20,228 nucleotides of DNA from assembly GCA_945871455.1 (NCBI GenBank), contig CAMBXJ010000017.1, positions 1-20,228 of the forward strand. Direction: 5' to 3'. The stretch comes from Asaia bogorensis (GTDB taxonomy: Bacteria > Pseudomonadota > Alphaproteobacteria > Acetobacterales > Acetobacteraceae). The number at the start of each line of letters is the position of its first letter. Position 1 is the first letter of the stretch. A program made the position numbers and the translations under genes. Shown here piece by piece: positions 1 through 8,341 of this stretch. The notes under the pieces are model-generated. The model had not been told where the DNA came from. It searched no databases and saw nothing but the letters and a program-made list of their open reading frames with translations.

Positions 1-250
1 TCGACGGCGCATTCGGACTGGTGTACTGAAGCGGGCAATCCGCCACCCATGCGTCGAACAGACCCGCCTGCTTCAGGAACTCGATAAAAAACGGCATCTG
101 CCCGAGTGCCGTCACCGCCGCGTCCGGGTCCCATGCCACATCGATCCGACCCGCGTAGGTGTCAACCGCAATGGGGACGGCCAGGACTGACTCAACCAGC
201 GGTTGTTCACCCGTTGGGTGGGCCAATTTTAAGGGTTGATCTTCGCTCAT
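1..250 (-). CDS. IS transposase, N-terminal part (IS4-like), runs off left edge
   Basis: The reverse strand reads from an ATG at 250-248 without a stop to the window edge, giving 83 residues that start MSEDQPLKLAHPTGEQPL. The stretch WDPDAAVTALGQMPFFIEFLK, followed by GLFDAWVADCPL and YTSPNAP, is the conserved N-terminus I associate with IS4-like DDE transposases common in alphaproteobacteria. The catalytic region lies outside the window. The ATG is the first in-frame start before the conserved part; its ribosome binding site is weak. The IS end should lie a short way upstream (about 255-330), but no inverted repeat can be confirmed without the other end. It may have truncated the neighbouring DUF3489-type gene. 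The family assignment is from memory of sequence style. Confidence 0.6.
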   Translation of the reverse strand, partial: MSEDQPLKLAHPTGEQPLVESVLAVPIAVDTYAGRIDVAWDPDAAVTALGQMPFFIEFLKQAGLFDAWVADCPLQYTSPNAPS

Positions 251-252
251 CC

Positions 253-893
253 CAGAATGGTGCTGGCGACTCGGCCAGAGAGGCAAGTCTAACCGCCGGA
301 TTTAGGTTCAACGGACGTCCCGCCGCACACATTGCCGGCGACATTCTGGCCTGGCTGGTCGAGACCGAGGAGGAGGCGGAGGCCGCCGCCCAAGCTGCCA
401 ACCCTGGCGCCTTGACCACCGACACGGCGGACGACGACGCGGTGGCACGAGAAGCCGCGGCGGTGGCCGATGCTCTCGACGCCGCGCCCACGGCGCCCGC
501 ACGCGCCACGGTCCGGATGGCGGCACAGGTGGTCCTCGACGCCTGGAACGACGAAGCCAACCGCGAGACGGACATCATTGGCGCCCTGGAGGGACCCATG
601 GCCGCCCTTCAGGTCGCCCTTGCCGAACGGGGACCGTCCCGGTCCTTGCTGCCCCGCCCGCCACGCGCGGGCACGAAGCAAGAGACGGTCCTTGCCCTGC
701 TGCGCCGGGACGAGGGCGCGACGATCGCCCAGATCATGGAGACCACGGCCTGGCAGAGCCACACCGTCCGAGGCTTCATCGCCGGGTTGAAGAAGAAGGA
801 CACGCAGGTCGATGTCCTTGACCGCGTCCGCCAGGTCGGGCCGAACAAAGAGGGTGCGGGGGGTCCTACAGCATCTACCGCATCATGGGCTGA
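253..893 (+). pseudogene. DUF3489-type protein, frameshifted near C-terminus and probably 5'-truncated
   Basis: The C-terminal half matches the DUF3489 pattern: TKQETVLALLRRDEGATIAQIMETT, then HTVRGFIAGLKKK and RVRQVGPNKEGAG. The expected ending GSYSIYRIMG plus TGA (891-893) lies one frame away, after a run of six G at 858-863. One more G would restore it. In the present frame translation runs on as unrelated low-complexity sequence to 1272. DUF3489 proteins are small, probably DNA-binding proteins of unknown role, often found with mobile DNA. No convincing start codon is visible after the adjacent IS transposase start at 250, so the 5' end is uncertain and may have been removed by that IS. 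The G-run change could also be a sequencing error. The upstream acidic, Ala-rich part (about 280-620) is compatible with the same protein. Confidence 0.6.
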
Positions 894-1165
894 CGCCGCC
901 GATCACGCCGCCACCTACCGCGCGCGGGTGGCTGTGCCGGCGGCCCCGCCCGTGGGAATATCACCACCCATCGTCGGCACCCTGCGCATCCTGCCAGAGC
1001 TCGAACCGGCGCTTGTGTTCCAGGACTGTGAGCACTTCCGGCTCGACATAGTCGTCCATACGACTGACAATAAGGGCGAGGCGGCGAAGGCACTGTGGCA
1101 TGATCGCCGGCACGGGAGACAGCCTCCGTGCAATCTTCGAACATGTCCGGGGGAGGATGAAATCC
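894..1165. other. Noncoding gap upstream of the oxalate decarboxylase-like gene
   Basis: No gene is convincingly supported here. A minus-strand frame (stop at 961) reads a protein-like phrase, DDYVEPEVLTVLEHKRRFEL, which might be the tail of a decayed gene, but it has no recognisable family. The promoter of the downstream bicupin gene should lie in this gap; no clear -35/-10 pair was found. Confidence 0.3.
1152..1156 (+). promoter_or_regulatory. Ribosome binding site deciding the bicupin start
   Basis: GGAGG at 1152-1156 lies nine bases before the ATG at 1166 but touches the in-frame ATG at 1157. The spacing favours 1166. From there the protein opens with a twin-arginine signal, MRLQRRGVLGG, with the arginines close to the N-terminus as expected. 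Confidence 0.6.
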
Positions 1166-2275
1166 ATGAGGCTGCAACGACGTGGTGTCCTCGGCGGCGC
1201 GGTCGGTGCCGGGAGCACCCTACTGGCACAGATCCCATCGGCCGAAGTCGCGATGGGATCGCCTGTTGCTGACAGCCGCGTTTATGCCATCGACCTCCTC
1301 GGCCAACCAGACACAGTGGCGATGAACGGGTGCTGGCTGAAGGAGGTGAATTTCCGCAACTTCCCGGCCTCGCGCGGCATCTCGGGCGGGGTGATCTCGC
1401 TGTCGGGAGCCGCCCTGCGGGAACTGCACTGGCACGCGCAAGCCTCGGAATGGGCTTATGTGCTGGCCGGGCGCTGCCGGGTGACGATCCTGGACCCGCA
1501 AGGGCATTCCCAGGTGCTGGAGTTCACCGCCGGTGATATCTGGTATTTCCCTCGCGGCCACGGTCATTCGATACAGGCCCTCGGGCAGGAGGAATGCCGC
1601 TTCGTCCTGGCCTTTGACAGTGGTACCTACTCGGAGTTCGGTACATTCAGTGCGACCGACTGGTTGATACACACACCGAAACCCGTGCTGGCGAAGACAT
1701 TCGGTGTCCCAGTGAGCGCGTTTGACGAACTCCCCGCAGGCAGCGAGTTCTTCGCCAAGGCCGCCGACCACGGCGCGCCGCCGTTGGATCCCAAGCCCGG
1801 TCTGTCCGCGGATGCGTCGTTGTCGTGCCGCTATCCGTTGCGCGCGCAACGACCGACCGTGCGTTTCCCGGGCGGCACGATGCGCATCGCGTCATCCCGG
1901 GAGTTTCCCCTCTCACGCAGCATGACCAGCGCTCTGGTGCAATTGGACGTGGGCGGTTTACGAAATCCGCATTGGCATCCCAACGCCAATGAATGGCAGT
2001 ACGTGATATCCGGAACGGCGCGCACGACGATCTTCCTGTCGAAGGGCGAGACCGTTTCCTACGATATGCCCGCCGGTCATGTGGCATATATCCCGTCCGG
2101 CTGCGGCCATTTCACGGAGAATGTCGGTGCGACACCGGTGGAACTGTTGGCCGTATTCGACAACGGTATTTATGAAACGGTGGAGTTCAGGGACTGGCTG
2201 AAGTCCAACACCGCGGCGCTCCTGGCAGCGAATTTGCGCCTGCCACTGGCAGCGGCGGAGGTCCTGGTCCGGTAG
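1166..2275 (+). CDS. oxdC: Tat-exported bicupin, oxalate decarboxylase family
   Basis: This 369-residue protein is close to the length of bacterial OxdC plus a signal peptide. The N-terminus has a twin-arginine pattern (RLQRRGVLG) and a hydrophobic stretch, so export is likely. It has two cupin domains. Domain 1 has RELHWH (Arg85, His88, His90), Glu95 and His134, the metal set of OxdC. The lid segment SEFGT (156-160) corresponds to SENST of Bacillus OxdC and keeps the catalytic lid Glu (Glu157). Domain 2 has HWH (269-271), Glu276 and His315, but the position of OxdC Glu333 is Ala329 (LLAVF versus LEIF). The family converts oxalate to formate and CO2 with Mn; decarboxylase rather than oxidase activity is inferred from the lid Glu. 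It converges on the Mo-hydroxylase operon across a 219-bp gap. Confidence 0.82.
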   Translation: MRLQRRGVLGGAVGAGSTLLAQIPSAEVAMGSPVADSRVYAIDLLGQPDTVAMNGCWLKEVNFRNFPASRGISGGVISLSGAALRELHWHAQASEWAYVLAGRCRVTILDPQGHSQVLEFTAGDIWYFPRGHGHSIQALGQEECRFVLAFDSGTYSEFGTFSATDWLIHTPKPVLAKTFGVPVSAFDELPAGSEFFAKAADHGAPPLDPKPGLSADASLSCRYPLRAQRPTVRFPGGTMRIASSREFPLSRSMTSALVQLDVGGLRNPHWHPNANEWQYVISGTARTTIFLSKGETVSYDMPAGHVAYIPSGCGHFTENVGATPVELLAVFDNGIYETVEFRDWLKSNTAALLAANLRLPLAAAEVLVR

Positions 2276-2494
2276 TGGGCGCGCGGCGTCCGCCCCCGGC
2301 CAACGGAAGGCCGCCGGCCTGGCTGGTTGTTGCGAAACCCTATCGGATGCCGATCATCACGTTCTGATCGAAACGTTTTGCGGTCCTGGGCAGTGGATTT
2401 CACCGGGCGCCGTAGCACCATGCACGGCACGCTCGGCGGCCCGGGCGGACAGCCCGACTCACGAGCCGCTGCGCAACCTCGCGGCGCGCCCCGC
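2276..2494. other. Convergent intergenic gap
   Basis: Two convergent genes end at 2275 and 2495. The gap holds short GC-rich self-complementary stretches (CGGCC...GGCCG around 2298-2314) that could form a weak terminator. No T-run and no ORF with recognisable content is seen. Confidence 0.35.
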
Positions 2495-3592
2495 TCAGTT
2501 CAAGTCGTCGAGCGACGCGGGACCCGATCCACCGGAAATCAGTGCCGGCCATTGGTTCGATCCGAACGGCACCAAGGGTGGCAGGTAAGGCTCCTGACCG
2601 CGCGCCTTAATTTCCGCGATGATCGCCTTGCGCGCGTCACCGCCCATCAGCTCATAATCCATCAGACGGTAGTTGTTGAAGAACAGACCGCCGACTGAAC
2701 GATCGGAGATGATCCGCACCACCGACGTCAGCATGTCGTCCGGGGTCGTCGTGAAGGACACCGTCTCGATCAGCAGCAGCCGGTCGTTCATCGCGGCGGG
2801 GCCGAAATACTGTGCCAGCACGCTGAACAGCACGTTGTTCTGGCGCGCGACATAGATCGTGTTGCTGGCGCCATAGACCTGGTCGAAGCTGCCACCAAGC
2901 TCCTGCTTCCAGCCATCGAGCACGCCCATCCAATGCTTCACCTGCGTCTGGGCCGCCCAGCCGACGGCGTTGCGCAGAACCGGCGCCTGCTTCTTGGCGA
3001 AGGCCTGCACCGCGTCCAGCGTGATGACGCCCTTCGCCAGGCAGTCCTCCATGAAGGCGATGTTGTTTTCCAGGATGGCGCGGGAATTCGGGCGCCACGC
3101 ATCCGGCATCTCCGCGGCGCCGATCCCTTCAAGCGCGCTCTTCATCTCGGTCAGGTAGGCGCGCATCGGGGCGACCCAGCTCTTGTCGCCCGCGTTGTCG
3201 ACATAGGGCAGAACGACCTCCGAGACGGCCATCGTGCTGTGCCCGAGTGACTTCAGCACCTGGTAGACCTTCGGCACCGACGGCGCTTCGATCGCTGCCT
3301 GGCCAGGGCGGTAGAGGATCATGCGCCCGCCGGCCCCGGAAAAGAGCGCGAGGATGACCGGGTGCTTCGCGAGGATGTTCTTCCGGAACGCCGTCCCGGC
3401 GGCCTCGTAGAGGGTGAACATCGTCGTATTGAGCTGCAGGACGTTCCGCGTCGCGATGTCCTGCGCGGATGGCGGCTGCGGCGTCCCCGAGATCGGCTTC
3501 AGGTAGTCCGGCAGTTCGGCGGCCAGGACGCTCGATACCGGACCGGCCGCGAGCGCCACGGCCAGGGAGAGTCCCACAAACGCTTTCCTCAT
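2495..3592 (-). CDS. Secreted protein of unknown family, last gene of the Mo-hydroxylase operon
   Basis: I do not recognise this family. The 365-residue product opens with a clear Sec signal peptide: a basic start (MRK), a hydrophobic core FVGLSLAVALAAG and an Ala-rich cleavage region near residue 24 (SSVLA/AELP). The mature part is mostly soluble and probably helical. No metal-binding cysteine motif or membrane segment is seen. A conserved-looking C-terminal block contains YVARQNNVLFSVLAQYFGP and VGGLFFNNYRLMDYELM. Two adjacent ATG codons (3595 and 3592) follow AAGGAAG; the second has the better spacing. Longer upstream starts would run into the cytochrome gene. It begins 19 bp after the cytochrome c gene, so it is probably cotranscribed and works in the periplasm with the hydroxylase, perhaps in assembly or electron transfer; that role is inference only. 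Confidence 0.72.
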   Translation of the reverse strand: MRKAFVGLSLAVALAAGPVSSVLAAELPDYLKPISGTPQPPSAQDIATRNVLQLNTTMFTLYEAAGTAFRKNILAKHPVILALFSGAGGRMILYRPGQAAIEAPSVPKVYQVLKSLGHSTMAVSEVVLPYVDNAGDKSWVAPMRAYLTEMKSALEGIGAAEMPDAWRPNSRAILENNIAFMEDCLAKGVITLDAVQAFAKKQAPVLRNAVGWAAQTQVKHWMGVLDGWKQELGGSFDQVYGASNTIYVARQNNVLFSVLAQYFGPAAMNDRLLLIETVSFTTTPDDMLTSVVRIISDRSVGGLFFNNYRLMDYELMGGDARKAIIAEIKARGQEPYLPPLVPFGSNQWPALISGGSGPASLDDLN

Positions 3593-3611
3593 CATGTCTT
3601 CCTTTTTGTGA

Positions 3612-4289
3612 TCATTCCGGGCAGGCCGCGCCGGTCGCGATCCAGGCCTGCACGAGGGCCTTTGCCTGATGCTGGGTGCCGGGCGCGGGCGTGCGTCCGA
3701 AGCCCGGATTCCAGGCCCAGCCCACCAGCGTGTCATCGCCGATGTGTTCCACGAGCTGGGCCAGGCTGCGTCCGCCATTGCGTGCCGGATCGCTCACCTG
3801 ACGGCAGATCTGGCCGATGGTCTTGCCTTCCCACGCCATCTCCGCGGGGGCGAGATGCCAGCCCGGATGGCCGGGCATGCGGGCTGGTTCGTAGTTTGCG
3901 CTCTGGTGGCAGACGTTGCAGCGCATGCCCTCCAGCCCCATGCCGTCGGGTCCGCGGAACACCGGCGGCTGGTGCAGGCGCATGGTGTCGCCCTGGCGGG
4001 GTCGGTCGGTGGCAGGGTGGCAGTTGGTGCAGCGGGGGCTGGTCAGCACCTTCCCAAGTTCGGTGAAGACGGCGGCGGAGCGTGCCGGCATGTCCGCGAT
4101 CGCGGCGAACCGATCCGGTGCAGCCAGCTGGTCGGCGGGCACCGCGACGACCGTTTGTGCCCGCGGAGTAGATTGGGCGAAGGCGTGACTGGCCGCCAGC
4201 GTGCTGCCCAGCACCACCCCGAACAGCAGGACGACGTCACGCGGCCGCGGCGCGCGGGCCTTCAGGCGCGCGCGAAGACGGCCGGTCAC
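3612..4289 (-). CDS. Periplasmic cytochrome c with two CXXCH sites (isoquinoline 1-oxidoreductase-associated type)
   Basis: The 225-residue protein has an N-terminal basic stretch, a hydrophobic signal segment (about 19-36) and a likely cleavage after AFA (about residue 38). Two c-type heme motifs are visible: CTNCH (87-91) and CNVCH (124-128). The spacing is too short for two standard cytochrome domains, so it is a compact diheme type. The start is GTG at 4289, overlapping the TGA of the [2Fe-2S] subunit gene (GTGA), which implies translational coupling. Cytochromes of this kind are often encoded beside IorAB-type hydroxylases and are annotated as an isoquinoline 1-oxidoreductase subunit. 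Its likely job is to accept electrons from the Fe-S subunit in the periplasm. The axial ligands beyond the two heme His residues cannot be assigned from sequence alone. Confidence 0.8.
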   Translation of the reverse strand: MTGRLRARLKARAPRPRDVVLLFGVVLGSTLAASHAFAQSTPRAQTVVAVPADQLAAPDRFAAIADMPARSAAVFTELGKVLTSPRCTNCHPATDRPRQGDTMRLHQPPVFRGPDGMGLEGMRCNVCHQSANYEPARMPGHPGWHLAPAEMAWEGKTIGQICRQVSDPARNGGRSLAQLVEHIGDDTLVGWAWNPGFGRTPAPGTQHQAKALVQAWIATGAACPE

Positions 4290-4801
4290 AGCACGTACCG
4301 GTCGGGATCGGCGAGTATCACCGCCCGGACCGCCTCATGATATTTGACATAGCCGGTGCAGCGGCAGAGATGCCCATCCAGCGCGCGCTCGATCGTCGCT
4401 TCCAGATCGGCGCGGTTGATTTTCTGCCGGACCAGACGCTCGATCAGCACCTGGGCTTCGTTGAGGAAGCCGGCGGTGCAGTAGCCGCACTGGAAGGCGA
4501 AATGTTCGACGAAGGCCTTCTGCAGCGCGGTCAAGACGCCGTCCTTCGCGTGTCCCTCGATGGTGCGGATCGCCTTGCCCTGGAAGGCGATCGCGGGCGC
4601 GACGCAGGTCGGGCGCGTGTGGCTGGTGCCGTCCGGATCGTCGACGATGACCACGCAGCTCAGGCACTGCGCGGCGCCGCATCCGAACTTGGTGCCGGTC
4701 ATGCCGAGGACTTCCCGCAGGAAGTCGTTCATTGACAGGTCGTCGCGGACCTCGGTCGGCCCCTGGGGGCGGCCGTTGATGGTCAGGGAAAGGGTTGTCA
4801 C
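4286..4801 (-). CDS. iorA: [2Fe-2S] subunit of molybdenum hydroxylase (IorA-like)
   Basis: This 171-residue protein carries both clusters typical of xanthine oxidase-family small subunits. The N-terminal plant-type cluster uses Cys41, Cys46, Cys49 and Cys66 (CGAAQCLSC...C). The C-terminal cluster uses Cys105, Cys108, Cys146 and Cys148 (CGYC...CRC). The GTG start at 4801 overlaps the TGA of the large-subunit gene, so the two are translationally coupled; a reading frame extending further upstream is antisense-like sequence inside the large-subunit gene. No signal peptide is visible, so export would require riding with the Tat-signal-bearing large subunit, as is known for other enzymes of this family. 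The two-subunit arrangement without an FAD subunit is that of IorAB and related cytochrome-linked dehydrogenases. The iorA symbol denotes resemblance, not proven substrate. Confidence 0.85.
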   Translation of the reverse strand: MTTLSLTINGRPQGPTEVRDDLSMNDFLREVLGMTGTKFGCGAAQCLSCVVIVDDPDGTSHTRPTCVAPAIAFQGKAIRTIEGHAKDGVLTALQKAFVEHFAFQCGYCTAGFLNEAQVLIERLVRQKINRADLEATIERALDGHLCRCTGYVKYHEAVRAVILADPDRYVL

Positions 4802-7563
4802 GTCATGGCCTTCTTCAGCATGTCCGGCGTGACCGGCAGGGATTGGAAGCGGTAGCCGGTTGCGTCGTGGATCGCGTTCAACAGGGCCGGAACGATCGGG
4901 ATCATCACGACCTCCGCCATGCCCTTGGGCGGTTCCTTGGGGGAAACCGGCGGCAGGACCTCGATTTCCAGCCGGCCGAGCGGCAGGTCGGAAGCGCGGG
5001 CGACCAGGTAGTCGCCGAGGTTCCACTGGCCGTTGCCGGGCCCGCCCTCGAACGGCGGCAGGGTTTCGAGCAGGGCGTAGCCGACGCCCATGGCGAACCC
5101 GCCTTGCGCCTGGCCCTGCACGAGTTCGGGTACCAGGACCTCTCCGCATTCAAAAACGCTGTAGGCCGCGGCGATGCGCACCGCGCCGGTCGCGCGGGTG
5201 ACCTCGACCCGGACCACCGTGCCGCAGGAGGAGGTGAAGGACGTGCCGATGCGATTATAGTCCGTCGGCGGGAAGAAGACGGCGCTGCGGTCGATGGTCC
5301 GGAACGCCCCGCCGCCATGGCGGACCGCGAGGGCGTCGATCTCCGCCGCCCAGTCCGCGCCGCCGCCCAGGGGAAAGGCCGCGTGTGCCCAGGCCCAGCG
5401 CGAGAAGGCATGCGCCATCGCGCCGGTCACGCCGCCGCGGGCATGGGCCCTGGCCGCGATGTCCGCCTGCGCGAGCGGGGGCAGGCCGGAGAAGATCAGC
5501 TCATTCCCCTGCCAGAACGCTTGCTCGAACAGGTATTCGCGGGGATCGCCCGGGGCGATGCCCCACAGGTCCAGCGCTGCTGGCCACAGCCCGAAGCGGA
5601 AGATGACCCGCGCGGCCTGCGCCGCCGCCTGGGTGCCGACATGGGCGCCGATGGAGGCACTGGTTGCTGTTGAAATCTGCGGCGCCCAGCGCGGGTTCCT
5701 TTGTCCCGCGTCCTGGTCCGCCTGGGACATCATGTAGGGATCGCCCGTTGTGACCAGGCCGAGTTCATCGAACATGTCGATCCGCGCGACGCTGACGGTG
5801 CCGGCGGTTCGGCCGAGGATCGCGGCGACGCGGCGGGCGATGGCGGTGCCGATGCCGTTGCCCATCTCCACGGCGTCGGCGTGGATGGTGATCGCGCCGT
5901 CTGGGGCGACCTCGATCCGCCCGAGCGAACAGTCGGCGCCGGTGCCGTAGTCCTTGGTGCAGCAGGCGACCCCGGTGCCGACCAGAACGCCGTCCGGGCT
6001 GGCCTTCTGCCTTGCTCGATCCCGCCAGATCGGGTGGACGGCGAGCTTGTCGAGGATCTCCGGCGTGCGCACCGACACGGTCCAGGGATTGCCGGTCATG
6101 GTGCGCCCGCCGGTCTTCAGCAGGTTCCGCCGCCGCAGTTCGATCGGGTCGATGCGGAGGATCGTCGCGGCCTCATCGACCAGGGTTTCCAGCGCCGTCA
6201 TGGTCTGCAGGGTGCCGTATCCGCGCATCGATCCGGCGGTGACGCCGCGGGTGTGTTCGGCGACCGTGGTCACGTCGACCTTGGGGACGTCGTAGATGCC
6301 GATCGCGCCGGTGGCGCCGACGACCGCGACGCTACCGGAATAATTCGCAAGCCCGCCGCCATCGATGACGTGGTCCGCCGCGAAGGCCACCATCCGGCCG
6401 GTCGCGCGCTCGATCCCGATCTGGGAGCGCATGCGGAACGCGTGCCGCTTGACCCCGCCCTGGAACTGCTGGAACCGATCATGGGCAAGCCGGATCGGGT
6501 GCCCAGGCAGGAACAGCGCGGCGAGGGCGGTGTACAGGGGGAAAGGCGTATGGTCGCGCCCGCCGAAGCCGCCGCCGACATAGGCAAAGCGCGCATGGAT
6601 GCGGCTGGGTTTGAAGTTCGGACTGGCTTCCCCGAGCAGGAAGGCGACGGAACTGGCCGCCTCGAACGGGGACTGCACGCCCAGCAGGATGTCGAGTGAC
6701 TTCGATTGCGGTTCGAACCACGCCAGGCCGCATTCCGGTTCCAGGAACATCGGATCGACCGACTGCGTGTCGAAGGTTCGGTCGAGGACCATTATATCCG
6801 ACGATGGTTCGGCGAGGGTCCTGCGGACGTCCTCTCCGAAGGTTGCGCCCTTGGCATATTCGCCCCCGGCGGCCACGGGCAGAGGCTCCCAGATCGGGCG
6901 GCCGGAGCCTTCGGTGAAGCCCGGGCTGACCCAGCCTGCGTTCAGCGGGGAATAGAGGTCGGGGTCGGCCGGGGTGCGGCCGGCGATCCGGGTGAAGCGA
7001 AACGCCGCGTAGTTCGGTCGGGTGAGCGGGCCGGTTTCGGCGCCGAAGCGCACGAGGGTGCCGTTGCGGAACGCCGTGCGGGCCCGGTCGAAGGCGTCGA
7101 AGGTCTCGAACAACAGCAGCGCCACCGGCTGGCCGAGATAGAGCGGGGTCTGTCCGACTGAGCAGAACAGGTCGCCTTCATAGAAGGGGGGAACGCGCGT
7201 GCCGGCTCTCGCAAGGTCGGCCGCGGTCACCACCACCGTCGGCCGTGACCCGGCGTCGAGGCTTGCGATGTCGAGGCCCTGATAGGTATGCGTGGCGTCT
7301 GGCGCGCGCACGAGCAGGGCATGCGCCGTCTCGGAGGGCCAGCCGTCCATGTCCCGCGCGCGGAAGTCGGAGGCGTAGACCTTGGCGCCGGTCACCTTCG
7401 CCACGCCATCGACCCGGCCGATGGGCGGGCCGCCGAAACCGCCCGCCGGCGGGATGTCGGTGGCAGGCAAGGGGGCGGCGCGCGTGCCCGCGAACCGGGT
7501 CATGCTGAGCATGATTCCGCTGACAGTACCCCACTTCAGAAACTCGCGGCGGGACGGCTGCAT
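4798..7563 (-). CDS. iorB: Molybdopterin-binding large subunit of Mo hydroxylase (IorB-like), Tat-exported
   Basis: The 921-residue protein starts with a twin-arginine signal, SRREFLKWG (residues 4-12), followed by a hydrophobic segment. The body matches IorB-like large subunits of the xanthine dehydrogenase/aldehyde oxidase superfamily: an early GRVDGVAKVTGAKVYASDF domain entry, then MFLEPECGLAWF and VGGGFGGRDH, the molybdopterin-contacting region. Near the C-terminus KEPPKGMAEV corresponds to the GEPP motif that carries the catalytic base, placing it at about Glu877. The length fits an undivided family member. It is first in a four-gene operon. The typical reaction is water-derived hydroxylation of an N-heterocycle or aldehyde. 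The substrate here cannot be read from sequence, so isoquinoline is only the family name. The upstream gap contains no obvious regulator site. Confidence 0.87.
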   Translation of the reverse strand: MQPSRREFLKWGTVSGIMLSMTRFAGTRAAPLPATDIPPAGGFGGPPIGRVDGVAKVTGAKVYASDFRARDMDGWPSETAHALLVRAPDATHTYQGLDIASLDAGSRPTVVVTAADLARAGTRVPPFYEGDLFCSVGQTPLYLGQPVALLLFETFDAFDRARTAFRNGTLVRFGAETGPLTRPNYAAFRFTRIAGRTPADPDLYSPLNAGWVSPGFTEGSGRPIWEPLPVAAGGEYAKGATFGEDVRRTLAEPSSDIMVLDRTFDTQSVDPMFLEPECGLAWFEPQSKSLDILLGVQSPFEAASSVAFLLGEASPNFKPSRIHARFAYVGGGFGGRDHTPFPLYTALAALFLPGHPIRLAHDRFQQFQGGVKRHAFRMRSQIGIERATGRMVAFAADHVIDGGGLANYSGSVAVVGATGAIGIYDVPKVDVTTVAEHTRGVTAGSMRGYGTLQTMTALETLVDEAATILRIDPIELRRRNLLKTGGRTMTGNPWTVSVRTPEILDKLAVHPIWRDRARQKASPDGVLVGTGVACCTKDYGTGADCSLGRIEVAPDGAITIHADAVEMGNGIGTAIARRVAAILGRTAGTVSVARIDMFDELGLVTTGDPYMMSQADQDAGQRNPRWAPQISTATSASIGAHVGTQAAAQAARVIFRFGLWPAALDLWGIAPGDPREYLFEQAFWQGNELIFSGLPPLAQADIAARAHARGGVTGAMAHAFSRWAWAHAAFPLGGGADWAAEIDALAVRHGGGAFRTIDRSAVFFPPTDYNRIGTSFTSSCGTVVRVEVTRATGAVRIAAAYSVFECGEVLVPELVQGQAQGGFAMGVGYALLETLPPFEGGPGNGQWNLGDYLVARASDLPLGRLEIEVLPPVSPKEPPKGMAEVVMIPIVPALLNAIHDATGYRFQSLPVTPDMLKKAMT

Positions 7564-7989
7564 GACTCGAAAGTCCTATTTATGGCGGCGTATCGGGACG
7601 ATAGGGCGGTCCTGCTTCCCTGGTACACAGGGCAGGCAGGCCGGGTCGGTGGTGCTACTTCGTGTTTTTTCCGTCAGTTTATCGAGTTGCTAAGGGCGTC
7701 GATTGCCCCACGCGGAAGGCCCCCGCATCGGCAACACGTTGCGGAGTTTCGACCTGGTGCTTGTAAGGCTCCCCTTCATGCCGTTGATATATGCTTTATG
7801 GGTGTGGCGGCTTTACCGACAATTCCCCAATATGAGGACATGTGCCACCTTTTGTCAAAACAGCCGTAACTGCCCAGGTTCCCCGGTCGTCCTCAGTTGC
7901 TCCCCCCAAGCGCCGCGAGATCGATTCTCAAATTGGGTGTGGGCAGAATTCATTTGACGGAGGGTTAGGCTCCGGATTCGAAGGAGTCG
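7564..7989. other. Divergent intergenic region with possible IS66 left end
   Basis: No convincing gene is present in these 426 bp. The promoter of the Mo-hydroxylase operon must lie at the left side, but no clear -35/-10 pair was found. A GTAACTGCCCAGG stretch starting at 7866 has the GTAA terminus typical of IS66 elements and lies 124 bp before the transposase start, so it may be the left end of the IS66 remnant. The matching right end is absent, so this remains unproven. Confidence 0.35.
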
Positions 7990-8341
7990 GTGGATCACGC
8001 CGCCCTCAGCCAGCTTTCGAAAGACGCCCTTATCGCGCTGCTTCTGGCGCAAGAGGCGCGCATCGCCGAACTGGAACGCCGGCTCGGCCTGAACAGCGGC
8101 AATAGCGGCAAACCGCCATTCAGTGACGGTCTGAAAAAGCCCGTGCGCATCGCCAGTCTGCGAGAGAAGTCCGGCAAAAAGACCGGCGGACAGCCGGGCC
8201 ATCCTGGCAAGACGCTGCGCTAGACGGAAACTCCCAACGCCACCATCGACCATTTCCCCGAAACCTGCACCGGCTGCGGCAAGGCCCTGGCCGAGACCAT
8301 GGCCACGGACCACACCGTGAGGCAGGAGTTCGATCTTCCCG
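7990..8341 (+). pseudogene. IS66-family transposase remnant (N-terminal part)
   Basis: From a GTG at 7990 preceded by AAGGAG, the frame reads MDHAALSQLSKDALIALLLA, then ARIAELERRLGLNSGNSGKPP, the coiled-coil and GNSGKP N-terminus of IS66 transposases. An in-frame TAG at 8221-8223 interrupts it where a CAG would be expected (KTLR*TETPNATIDHF). Beyond it the same frame continues with the IS66 zinc-finger phrase ETCTGCGKAL and ends near EFDLPDP. At about 8341 IS66 sequence stops and glycosyltransferase coding sequence begins in another frame. The catalytic DDE part is missing, so the element is dead. A deletion or recombination inside the IS is the simplest explanation. Confidence 0.8.

Noticed and set aside
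961..1218. Minus-strand frame with a protein-like phrase DDYVEPEVLTVLEHKRRFEL
   Set aside because: It overlaps the 5' end of the bicupin gene, has no recognisable family and no convincing start; at best a gene relic, so noted only in the gap entry.
894..1272. Continuation of the long plus-strand reading frame past the DUF3489 region
   Set aside because: After the G-run the residues no longer match any family style and overlap the start of the bicupin gene; the true end is one frame away at 893.
4860..7200. Several long plus-strand frames opposite the molybdopterin subunit gene
   Set aside because: Arg/Gly/Pro-rich shadows typical of high-GC antisense; the minus strand encodes a full conserved enzyme.
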